The position numbers and the translations under genes were made by a program. This document shows positions 53,027 through 62,100 of a stretch of DNA of 64,000 nt, one piece after another. Positions within the stretch are counted from its first letter, which is position 1. Each line of letters begins with the position of its first letter. Source of the DNA: Qipengyuania citrea (GTDB lineage: Bacteria; Pseudomonadota; Alphaproteobacteria; Sphingomonadales; Sphingomonadaceae). The stretch is taken from NCBI RefSeq assembly GCF_024171405.1, contig NZ_JALJZT010000002.1, forward strand, positions 1,240,001 through 1,304,000. Direction: 5' to 3'. The notes beneath the pieces were generated by a model. The model was not told where the DNA came from and did no database searches. It saw nothing but the letters and a program-made list of their open reading frames with translations.

Positions 53027-55477
53027 TTGGGCGATAGAGTTCGTGTAGCGATTGTAGGCTCCGGCCCCGCCGGGCTGAGCGCGGCTGCGCATGCGGCAGA
53101 ACGCGGCATGAGCCATGTGCTGCTCGAAAAGACCGACCATCTTTCCGATACCATCTACAAATACCAGAAGGGCAAGCACGTCATGGCGACGCCCAGCAAT
53201 CTGGTGCTGCGCAGCGATCTGGATTTCGATGCCGGCAAGCGCGAGGTGATCCTCGACACCTGGGACCGGCAGGTGGCGGACCGCCAGGTCACAGTGCGCA
53301 CCAATGCCGATGTCACCGGCATTTCGGGACAGGCGGGCGCGTTCACGCTGGCCTTGCAGGACGGTTCGACGGTCGAGGCCGAAGCGGTGGTGCTGGCGAT
53401 CGGGACGCAGGGCAATCCCAATTTGCTCCGGCTGCCGGGCGGCGACCTGCCGCACGTCCAGTACCAGCTTGATGATCCCACAGAATATGTCGACGAGCAC
53501 ATCACCGTGATCGGATCGGGCGATGCGGGGATCGAGAACGCGCTCGGCCTCGCCGCCGACGAGGCGCAGGGCAATGTCGTCACGATCCTCAACCGCCGCG
53601 CCGATTTCGCACGCGCCAAGGGCGCCAACGTCAAGCTGCTCGAAGAGGGCGAGGCCGACGGGCGCATCTCGGTACGCCGCGAAACCAGTCCGCTGGAGGT
53701 CCGCGCGGGCGAAATCATCCTCGAAACGCGCGACGGACAGGAAACCATACGCTGCGACCGGATCATTGCGCGCACCGGCTCGCAGCCACCGCGCGCCTTC
53801 GTCGAAGGATGCGGCGTCGAGTTTGCGAGCGAGGACCGCACTGCCTTTCCCAAGCTGACCCCCAGCTTCGAGACCACGCAGCCGGGCATCCATGTGATCG
53901 GCGCGCTGGCGGGCTATCCGCTGATCAAGCACTGTATGAACCAGGGCTATGACGTCATCGAATTCCTTGATGGCAACACCGATCTCAAACCGGCCGACGA
54001 ACCGATCCTGGCCGAGAAATTCGCCGCGCTGCCGGGCGGCCGCTCGGTCGACGACTGGCTCGAGGCGTTCCGCTCACAGGTCGTCATCCTGCAGGAGCTG
54101 AGCCCGCTGCAGATGCGCGAGCTGATGCTCAACAGCCGGGTCCATGCCTATGACCGCGGCGAAGTGATCTTCACCCGCAACGAGCCGGGTTCGTCGATGT
54201 TCGCGATTGCCGAGGGATCGGTGCTGGTCGAGGTCAATCCCGAGGACAGTTCGGTCACCGTGCCGATCGAAACCGGCTCGATCTTTGGCGAGGTCGGGCT
54301 GATTTCGGGCCGCAAGCGCGGGTCCACCATCCGCGCTGCAGAACCCACGGTGGTGGTCGAATTCTCGCGCCTTGCCGCGCTCAAGCTGCTGGCCACTGCG
54401 CCCTCGGCCAACCGTGCGGTCAACCGCATCTCGATCGAGCGGCAGGTGCTGCAGATCTTCGGTGCTGGCCTGACCCCGGCCGACATCGCCGAACTGGTCG
54501 AGGCCGCCGAAGTGGTCTCGGTCCCCGCGGGCGAAGTGGTGGTGGAAGAAGGCGCCGACGACAAGGACATCTATATCGTCCGCGTCGGATCGATGGTGGT
54601 GGAGAAGGACCTCGGCGGCAAGCCGGTCTTCCTCTCCTACCTTCCTGCCGGCTCCTATTTCGGCGAAATGGCAGTAATCGACGGGTCGAAACGCTCCGCC
54701 AGCGTCCGCGCGGCGATCAAGAGCGAGGTGATCCGCTTCCCGGGCGAGATGTTCAACGCATTGCTCGACGCCAAGCCCGATATCCGCACCCGTGCGCTCA
54801 AGGACATGGCGGCGCGGCGCGAGATCAACGACTTCGTCGAAAGCCGCAAGGCGAGCTTCGGCGGCGCGGTCGACATGTATTCGCAGACCGCGCAATTCCT
54901 CGTCGAGAACGGGCTTGGCGAGGCAACCGACGTGCTGCTGATCGACGAGAAGCTGTGCGTCGGCTGCGACAATTGCGAGAAGGCCTGCGCCGACAGCCAT
55001 GACGGCCTCAGCCGGCTCGACCGCGAGGCGGGGCGGACCTATGCGCATCTGCACGTGCCGACCTCGTGCCGGCATTGCGAGCATCCGCACTGCATGGCCG
55101 ACTGCCCGCCCAATGCGATCAAGCGCGGTTCCGATGGCGAGGTGGTGATCGACGAGACCTGCATCGGCTGCGGCAATTGCCAGCGCAACTGCCCCTATGG
55201 CGTGATCCGGATGGATGCCAAGCCGCCGCCCAAGCCCGGCCTGCTCAGCTGGCTGCTGTTCGGCGCGGGGCCCGGCCCCGGCGAAGCCAGCTATGCATGG
55301 CGCACGCGCAAGGCCGCCGAAGTGGGCGAGACCGCCAAGCTGGCGATCAAATGCGACATGTGCAGCGGGATCGAGGGCGGTCCCGCCTGCGTGCGCGCCT
55401 GCCCGACCGGCGCGGCGATCCGCGTGAGCCCCGAACGCTTCCTCACCGTCGCACGGCTCGAAGAAGGGGCCGACTGA
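53027..55477 (+). CDS. Fusion: FAD/NAD(P) oxidoreductase + two cNMP-binding domains + four [4Fe-4S] ferredoxin
   Basis: This 816-residue protein starts at TTG. Residues 1-320 are a thioredoxin-reductase-like FAD/NAD(P) fold with GSGPAG (11-16) and GSGDAG (163-168) but no redox CxxC. Two cyclic-nucleotide-binding domains follow (about 352-460 and 470-590); each keeps the phosphate-cassette Glu and Arg (E422/R431; E547/R556), so both should bind cNMP. The C-terminus (640-816) has 16 Cys in four groups (644-654, 681-693, 712-722, 776-792), as in DmsB/NrfC. No signal or membrane helix is seen, so it is cytoplasmic. It likely moves electrons from NAD(P)H to the membrane partner and is gated by cyclic nucleotide. 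It overlaps the next gene by TGATG. Confidence 0.88.
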   Translation: MGDRVRVAIVGSGPAGLSAAAHAAERGMSHVLLEKTDHLSDTIYKYQKGKHVMATPSNLVLRSDLDFDAGKREVILDTWDRQVADRQVTVRTNADVTGISGQAGAFTLALQDGSTVEAEAVVLAIGTQGNPNLLRLPGGDLPHVQYQLDDPTEYVDEHITVIGSGDAGIENALGLAADEAQGNVVTILNRRADFARAKGANVKLLEEGEADGRISVRRETSPLEVRAGEIILETRDGQETIRCDRIIARTGSQPPRAFVEGCGVEFASEDRTAFPKLTPSFETTQPGIHVIGALAGYPLIKHCMNQGYDVIEFLDGNTDLKPADEPILAEKFAALPGGRSVDDWLEAFRSQVVILQELSPLQMRELMLNSRVHAYDRGEVIFTRNEPGSSMFAIAEGSVLVEVNPEDSSVTVPIETGSIFGEVGLISGRKRGSTIRAAEPTVVVEFSRLAALKLLATAPSANRAVNRISIERQVLQIFGAGLTPADIAELVEAAEVVSVPAGEVVVEEGADDKDIYIVRVGSMVVEKDLGGKPVFLSYLPAGSYFGEMAVIDGSKRSASVRAAIKSEVIRFPGEMFNALLDAKPDIRTRALKDMAARREINDFVESRKASFGGAVDMYSQTAQFLVENGLGEATDVLLIDEKLCVGCDNCEKACADSHDGLSRLDREAGRTYAHLHVPTSCRHCEHPHCMADCPPNAIKRGSDGEVVIDETCIGCGNCQRNCPYGVIRMDAKPPPKPGLLSWLLFGAGPGPGEASYAWRTRKAAEVGETAKLAIKCDMCSGIEGGPACVRACPTGAAIRVSPERFLTVARLEEGAD

Positions 55478-56373
55478 TGGCAACCGTCTCCTCCAGCGAC
55501 GATGCCACGGGCCATGCCGAGATCGAGCAGCGCCGCTCGGCCAATCACGAAAGCTTCCTCGCCCACCGCGCCTATTACTGGGCCCGGGTGGCGGCCTTCC
55601 TCGGGCTCTTCGTGGTGCTCACCTATGTCCTGATCGACGTCGATCCGCGGCACAATGGCGGGAGCTGGTACGGATATACGCTGGGCACACTGGGCGCGGG
55701 GCTGATCATCTGGCTGGCGTGGCTGGGCATTCGCAAGCGCCGCCCGACGCCGGGCAGCTGGAGCCTCAAGGCGTGGACCAGCGCGCATGTCTATCTCGGC
55801 CTGTCGCTGGTGATCATCGGAACGCTGCACACCGGCTTCCAGCTTGGGTGGAACGTCCATACGCTGGCCTGGGTGCTGATGATGCTGGTGATCATCTCGG
55901 GTGCCTATGGCATCGCGGTCTATGCCTCACTGCCGCAGGCCCTGTCCGAAAACCGCCGCGAGATGACGCGCGAGCAGATGATCGAAAGCCTCGCGGCGAT
56001 CGATAAGCAGCTCGAGGCCGCTGCTCAGCCGCTGTCGCGCGACGATGCCGACCGGGTGATCGCCGCACTCGAACAGGATGTCTTCTCTTCCGGGATCGCC
56101 GCACGGTTCCGCGGATCCAGCCGCCGCGATGCGACCCGCGCGGCGCTGCAGCATATCTCGACCGGGCGCGCCTATGATGACGACCTGCATGACCTCGCGC
56201 AGCAGAAGGTCCGCTCGCTGCTCGGCAAGCGCGCCGCACAGATCGACCAGATCCGCCGCCAGATGCAGACCAAGGCGCTGCTCCAGATCTGGCTCTATGT
56301 GCATGTGCCGCTGACCATCGCGCTGCTCGCGGCCCTGACGGCGCATGTCGTCAGCGTGTTCTATTATTGGTGA
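55477..56373 (+). CDS. Polytopic membrane protein, putative b-type cytochrome
   Basis: This 298-residue protein has about five membrane helices, roughly 35-53, 66-84, 102-122, 130-150 and 268-290, with a soluble charged section (155-265) between the last two. His residues at 104, 118, 128, 276 and 290 lie in or near helices and could ligate haem b, as in cytochrome b561-type or NrfD-like electron carriers. No known family was confirmed. Placement between the ferredoxin fusion and the membrane-anchored decahaem protein suggests it carries electrons across the inner membrane. It shares TGATG with the upstream gene. Confidence 0.65.
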   Translation: MATVSSSDDATGHAEIEQRRSANHESFLAHRAYYWARVAAFLGLFVVLTYVLIDVDPRHNGGSWYGYTLGTLGAGLIIWLAWLGIRKRRPTPGSWSLKAWTSAHVYLGLSLVIIGTLHTGFQLGWNVHTLAWVLMMLVIISGAYGIAVYASLPQALSENRREMTREQMIESLAAIDKQLEAAAQPLSRDDADRVIAALEQDVFSSGIAARFRGSSRRDATRAALQHISTGRAYDDDLHDLAQQKVRSLLGKRAAQIDQIRRQMQTKALLQIWLYVHVPLTIALLAALTAHVVSVFYYW

Positions 56374-56383
56374 CGGGCGGATC

Positions 56384-58147
56384 ATGACATTCCTCATCCG
56401 CACCATCGACCTCACCGCCACCGGGCGTGAAATCGTGCGCGACCGCGTTGTCGAAGGCGACACGCTGGCAATCGGCCGCGCAACGACCAACGATGTCGTG
56501 GTGGCCGACCTTGCGGTCGAACAGCACCATGTCTCGGTCACCCGCACCGACCGCGGCCATTTGGCGATCGAGGCCGCGGGCAGCCGCGATTTCACTTTCG
56601 ACGGGCACAAGCGCAAATCGGTGAGCATCGACCCGGCGGCGGGCGGTGCGCTGACGCTCGGCCTCTATACGCTGACCTTCGGGCTAGAGGCGGACGGGCG
56701 CACGCTGGTCACGGTGACGCAGGAAGAGCGCGAGTTCGGGAATCGCGATGCGGTGCGCGGCTTCGATCTTGCCAGCGTCATGCCGAGCAAGCGCGCGGCT
56801 GCGTGGATCGGCGTGCTGGTGATCCTCATCGCCTTCCTCGCCGTGCCGATCTGGACCAATCTCGCACGCGCGGACAAGCAGCCCGGCGCGCATGGCGTGG
56901 ACCAGGTGGCATGGGACGACAGCTGGAGCACGGGCAAGCTGAGCCTCGCGCACCATTCGCTCGAGAACAATTGCGAGGCCTGCCACGTCGAACCCTTCGT
57001 CTCGGTCCGCGACGAGACCTGCCTGTCGTGCCACGAAAATATCGGCGGCCATGCCGAGATGGACCGGCTCGCTGCCTCACGCGGGCCGATGGGTACGGGC
57101 GAAGCGCTGCTATGGGACGTCGCCGGGGTCTTCGGCAAGGAAGGCCCCGAAGCCTGCACCACTTGCCATACCGAGCATGAAGGCGCCGGGCGGATGGAGC
57201 CTGCGGCGCAGCAATTCTGCTCGAGCTGCCACGAGGCGATGGACACGCGGCTAAGCGACACCGCGCTCGGCAATGCGCATGATTTCGGCACGGACCACCC
57301 CGAACTGCAGGCGCTGGTGTTCACCGAGGCCGGCAGCGATCGCACCGCGCGCGTAACGCTCGACGGCAAGGCGCGCGAAAACAGCGGGCTGCGCTTCCCG
57401 CATGACATGCATCTCTCGGAGACCAATGGCGTCGCGCGGATGGCGGGGACGCTGCCCGATTATGGCGAAGCGCTGGTCTGTGCCGATTGCCACCGCCCGA
57501 CCGCCGACCGCATCGGCTTCCTGCCGGTGGAAATGGAAAGCGATTGCGAAAGCTGCCACAGCCTCGTTTACGACAAGGTCGGCACGACCTTCCGGTCCCT
57601 GCGCCATGGCGATGTGGCGCAGATGCGCGCCGACCTGGTCGCGATGGACCGCGCCCCGCGCGAACCGATCACCAGCGGGCTGAGGCGCCCGGGCGAGTTC
57701 AAGCGCGGCGGCCGCTATTTCCAGGATTTCGGTGCGCCTGCGCGCAACTATCTCGGCGTCGCCCGGGCGCTGTCCGAGGATGGCGTCTGCGGCGAATGTC
57801 ACATCCCCACCACGGTCGACGGGCAGCCGAGCGTGGTGCCGGTGTTCCAGCGCAGCCATTATTTCCTCAATGGCCGGTTCGATCACAAGGCGCATGAGCA
57901 GGAGGAATGCAGCAGCTGCCACGCCGCCGACACCTCCGCCAGCGCTACCGACCTGCTGCTGCCGACGCTGAACAGTTGCCGCGAATGCCACCAGGGGGCC
58001 GACGCGGTGACGGCGGATGTGCCGTCGACCTGCGCCATGTGCCACAGCTATCACCCGCCGACCTTCCAGCGCCGCGAGGACGGCCCGCAAAGCCCGGTGC
58101 CCGATCGGGTGGCCCGCCTGTCGCGGCAGCGCGAGGGCAGCGAATGA
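56384..58147 (+). CDS. FHA domain fused to periplasmic decahaem cytochrome c
   Basis: This 587-residue protein starts with an FHA domain (about 20-100: IGRATTNDVVVADL, then HHVSV), normally a binder of phosphothreonine peptides. One membrane helix follows at about 139-160, and the periplasmic part has ten CXXCH haem sites at Cys197, 213, 258, 279, 366, 388, 469, 509, 532 and 550. The FHA would be cytoplasmic, the cytochrome periplasmic. The two halves are joined by an acidic linker. It follows the membrane protein by 10 bases in one operon. I know of no characterised FHA-multihaem fusion. Confidence 0.88.
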   Translation: MTFLIRTIDLTATGREIVRDRVVEGDTLAIGRATTNDVVVADLAVEQHHVSVTRTDRGHLAIEAAGSRDFTFDGHKRKSVSIDPAAGGALTLGLYTLTFGLEADGRTLVTVTQEEREFGNRDAVRGFDLASVMPSKRAAAWIGVLVILIAFLAVPIWTNLARADKQPGAHGVDQVAWDDSWSTGKLSLAHHSLENNCEACHVEPFVSVRDETCLSCHENIGGHAEMDRLAASRGPMGTGEALLWDVAGVFGKEGPEACTTCHTEHEGAGRMEPAAQQFCSSCHEAMDTRLSDTALGNAHDFGTDHPELQALVFTEAGSDRTARVTLDGKARENSGLRFPHDMHLSETNGVARMAGTLPDYGEALVCADCHRPTADRIGFLPVEMESDCESCHSLVYDKVGTTFRSLRHGDVAQMRADLVAMDRAPREPITSGLRRPGEFKRGGRYFQDFGAPARNYLGVARALSEDGVCGECHIPTTVDGQPSVVPVFQRSHYFLNGRFDHKAHEQEECSSCHAADTSASATDLLLPTLNSCRECHQGADAVTADVPSTCAMCHSYHPPTFQRREDGPQSPVPDRVARLSRQREGSE

Positions 58148-58178
58148 GGGTCGGTGTGGCATCAGGGGGAGAGACGCT

Positions 58179-59030
58179 TTGCTGATCGCTCAGATGACCG
58201 ATGTCCATATCGGTTTCGATCCGGACGCGCGTCCGGAAGAGCTCAACCGCATCCGCTTCGGCGCGGTGCTCGAACGGTTGGCAAAGACCCCGCACACGCT
58301 CGATTTCCTCGTTCTGTCGGGCGATCTCACCGACCATGGCGACCGCGACAGCTTTTCCAAGATCGCTGCGATGCTGGCCGATATTCCCTGCCCCATGCTG
58401 CCGCTGGTGGGCAATCACGACGACCGCGAGGAGCTGCTCCGCGCGTTTCCCGACACGCCCTGCGAAGGCGAATTCCTGCAGTATGTGGTCGAGCAGGACG
58501 GGTTGCGGATCATCTGTCTCGATACGTTCGAGCCGGGCCGTCATGGCGGCGCCTTCTGCGAAAAGCGGCGCGACTGGCTACGCGCGGCGCTGGCGAGCGG
58601 CGGCGGCAAGCCCTGCGTCATCTTCATGCACCACCCGCCGATCGTCGCCGGCATCGACTGGATGGACCCTGCGCCGGACGAGCCATGGATTGCCAACTTC
58701 GCCGCTGCCGTGGACGGGCACCAGGATACGATCCAGGCAATTCATTGCGGGCATCTGCATCGCCGCGTCGCAGCGCGGTTCAAGGGCATCCCGCTCGGTA
58801 TCACGCCTTCGGTCGCGCCGCTGGTGGCGCTCGACCTGCGCCCGATCGACGAGCATGCAGCGGACAATCGCGCGCTGATCACCACCGAGCCGGCCAGCTA
58901 CGCGCTGCATTACTGGGACGGCACGGACCTGGTGACGCATTACGAAAGCTGCGGTGAATGGGAAGTGCTCGCGCATTATGGCGAGCATCTCAAACCCATG
59001 GTGCGCGAGATGAAGGCCGAACGCCGGTAG
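58179..59030 (+). CDS. CpdA-like metallophosphoesterase
   Basis: This 283-residue protein begins LLIAQMTDVHIGFDPDARP, where TTG 58179 is the likely start (AGGGGGAGAG upstream). The calcineurin-type metal motifs are all present: DVH, GDLTDHGD, GNHDD, MHHPP and CGHLHRR. The overall layout resembles cAMP phosphodiesterase CpdA. It lies in the same operon as the protein with two cNMP-binding domains, so it may lower the nucleotide that controls that protein. Another phosphodiester substrate is possible. Confidence 0.83.
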   Translation: MLIAQMTDVHIGFDPDARPEELNRIRFGAVLERLAKTPHTLDFLVLSGDLTDHGDRDSFSKIAAMLADIPCPMLPLVGNHDDREELLRAFPDTPCEGEFLQYVVEQDGLRIICLDTFEPGRHGGAFCEKRRDWLRAALASGGGKPCVIFMHHPPIVAGIDWMDPAPDEPWIANFAAAVDGHQDTIQAIHCGHLHRRVAARFKGIPLGITPSVAPLVALDLRPIDEHAADNRALITTEPASYALHYWDGTDLVTHYESCGEWEVLAHYGEHLKPMVREMKAERR

Positions 59031-59039
59031 TCTGGCCAA

Positions 59040-59054
59040 GCCCCCTGATGGGGC
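59040..59054. terminator. Short hairpin between convergent operons
   Basis: GCCCC and GGGGC flank a five-base loop in the 71-base gap between two convergent operons. The stem is short, and no T-run follows, so a terminator is only likely. Confidence 0.3.
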
Positions 59055-59101
59055 AACGCCCAGCGATGTGGCTTCCTGATCGGGGGAATATTCCGGGGCG
59101 C

Positions 59102-62100
59102 TCAGTCGCCCGGCGCCGCCCGGTCCGGGTCCAGCCACGGTCCGCGCCCGCCGACCCATGCGCCCATGTCGGGCTCGTCCGAAACCTTCCACGGCACGCC
59201 GGCGCGGGTGAGGAACAGCTTTTCCATCTCCTCGCGGTTGAACGGGCGTGATCCGAGCCGCCCGAAGACCGCCATCTGACCGCCGGTCTCATCGACCCCG
59301 CGGTCGCGGTCGATCCCCTTGCTGAGCGCGCGCGCGGCCCCCTTGGTGCGCGCCCAGGCGATCAATTCGGGCTTGGGCGCGGGGCTGAAGCCATAGAAAT
59401 TCGGCTGGCTGTCGGGCGTGGTCAGCTGCAGCACCTTCAACCCGTTGCGCCCGTCGGCGACATAGGCGAACAGCGTGGCATTGGTCGAACCGACGATGAC
59501 GTCCTCGGCATCATTGAGCGTCCCGCCCAGCGTGACCTTCTGGTAGATGCGGGGCGATAGCGGGCGCGTCACATCGAGGATCACCAGCCCGTCCTGCTTG
59601 GCCGCGACATAGGCATAGGTACGCGCGACATAGACCCGCTGCGCATCGGCCAGCGGCACACTCGCCTGCGGCATGGCGACCGGATTGCGCATGTCGGTGA
59701 CGTCGAACAGCTTCACCCCCTCGGCATCGGTCACCCAGAGATAGCGGAACTGGATGGTCGAGGCGCGGGCATCGGTAAGCGCGCGCACGGCCATCAGCTG
59801 TGGGTCTGTCGGGGTTGCCAGATCGACCACCACCAGCCCGGCATCGGCGGTGATGAAGGCGATGTCGCCGGCGAGCGTCACATGCCGCGCACCCGCGAGC
59901 ACGCCATCGGGGTTCCACGCCGTGCTGCCATCGGCAAACCGCGTGCGGTCGAGCTGGTTGTTGCGAAATTCGCCATCGGCCATCGTCACGATATCGACCA
60001 GCACCAGCCCTTCGACCGCGTCGGTGACCACCGCATAGTCGTAGATCGGCCTCATCGGCTGTTCTTCATTGACCTGCAGCAGCGTCATCGGCGTACCGTC
60101 GGCATTGAGCACCGGATTGCCCGCGGCATCGTTGACGGGGGTTGCCGCCATCGCCCGGTTGCGGTCGGGCCGGACCGGCTGGGTGGTCGCCAGCGCCATG
60201 CAGGTGGCATTCTTGGTCTTCACATGCGTGTCGTGCCCCATCGCGCTGAACGGCGCGGTGAGGATGCGTTCGGAGACGCCCTTATTGGCGATCGAGGCGA
60301 CATCGTAGACGCGGAAGCCGCCCTTCCCTTCGGCGACGAACATGTATTCGCCGCGCAGCTGCAGACAGCCGACGCCATCGCGCGTGCCTTCGTGGACATT
60401 GGCGAATTGCTCGAATGGCTTGGTCTCGCCGCTGGCATCGCCATCGAAGGTCTGGCCGCGAACCCAGTCCTTCAATTCGCGATCATTGTCCTCGACATGC
60501 ATGCGCCAGTAATCGGGATAGGCGTATTTGTGCAGATAGCTGCCCAGGACGGTCTGCGGTTCGTCCCATTCGGTCACACGCACCGCCTCGAAGCCGGTAT
60601 CGAGCCCGACCCAGGCGTTGAGTCCGACGAAATTGACGAAATTGGTGCCGAGCAACAGCAGCTGGCTCATGATCGCATTGTTATCGTCCGCCGCCGACAG
60701 ATGGCAGTCGGTGCAGGTCTTGGTCTCGGTCAGGCGCACCGTATGCGGGAAATGCGGCGCGAAGGCCTGGCTCGAATAGCCCGAGGCCGCGACCGGGGGC
60801 TGCTGCACATAGATCCGCTCGCGGTTGATATTGGTCGAGGACAGCACCAGCGCGCTGGTCGAACGGATCGGCGCGACCTGGTTGCCCTTGGTGGTCTGGT
60901 GGCGGCCTAGCTGGAACATCTGGTCGCGCGCCACCTGCGGATTGTAGGTCGCGAAATTGCGCGTTTCCTCGGTCCCGTAATGGTGCGACTTGGTTTTCCA
61001 GTTCGCCTCGATCGGCAGATGGCACCCGCCACAGCTGGTGGTCCATGACAAATGGCAGGTGAAACAGGCCATTTCCTCGGTGCCATGCGCGCGGTCTTCG
61101 GGCGCGATGCCGGTGCCGAATTCGAACAATCCGGTTTCCGCGCCTTGCTTGCTCATCAGCTTGGCGCGCGCGGCCTTGGCGTTGAATTCGTGCGAGACGG
61201 GATCGACGCTGTCGCGCACGAGACTGACTTTCCATTCAAGCTCGGGATCGACGATCGAACGCTGGACGAGCACCCGCCGGCCATCGTCGCCATAGGTCCA
61301 TTCGAACCGCCGCTTGCCATCCGGATTGCGCAGCAGCGAGAGATCGTTGCCCTTGGGCGGCGCAGCGGGGCCACTGGTCAGCAGCGTGGGATAGGCGTCG
61401 GGTGTGCCGTGGCAATCCTTGCAGCCGATCTCCACCGCATTGGCGACCTCGGCATAGATCAGCCCGTTACCGTGGCTGTCCTGCGCGAAATGGCAATCGG
61501 CGCATTGCAGGCCCTTTTCGGCATGGATGTCCATCATGTGGACGGTCTTGCCCGGATTGATGCCCGGTTCGACGAACTTGCCTTCGCCTTCGCGCCGCCA
61601 CTTCTCCGGATCGTCGGGCGGGACAATATTGTCGTCCTTGTCGAGCAGATTGCCTTCGCGATCGCGTTTCAGGATCGCGCGAAAATTCCACCCGTGCCCG
61701 TGATAATCGGCGAACTGGGTGTCCTTGAGCTCGGGATTGAGGTCGTAGACATTGCGCAGGAAGTCGAGATCGGCCCACTTGCCCTTGGGGGCGGCGGCTT
61801 CGGGGTTGCGATCGAGCACCGCGTGCACTTCTTCGGCGGTGGGGTATTTCTGCTCCTTGGGCCACATATGCGGCGCATCGCTCTCGTAATCCCACATCGT
61901 GTAGCCGAGGTAGGAATTCAGGAAGATGTTCGGCTGGTGCATGTGGCAATTCATGCATTGCGCGGTCGGGATCGACCGGGTGAAGGTATGCCGGATCGGA
62001 TGGCCGCGTTCCTTGTCCGGGCCATCGCCGGGCCGATCCACCGCGTGATCGTCATGCCCGGGCTGCTTGACCGCACCATGGCCCGCGTCGTCGCCTGCGC

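Noticed and set aside
53027..54000. Calling the N-terminus a thioredoxin reductase
   Set aside because: The fold matches, but the catalytic CxxC is absent, so only FAD/NAD(P) oxidoreductase is claimed.
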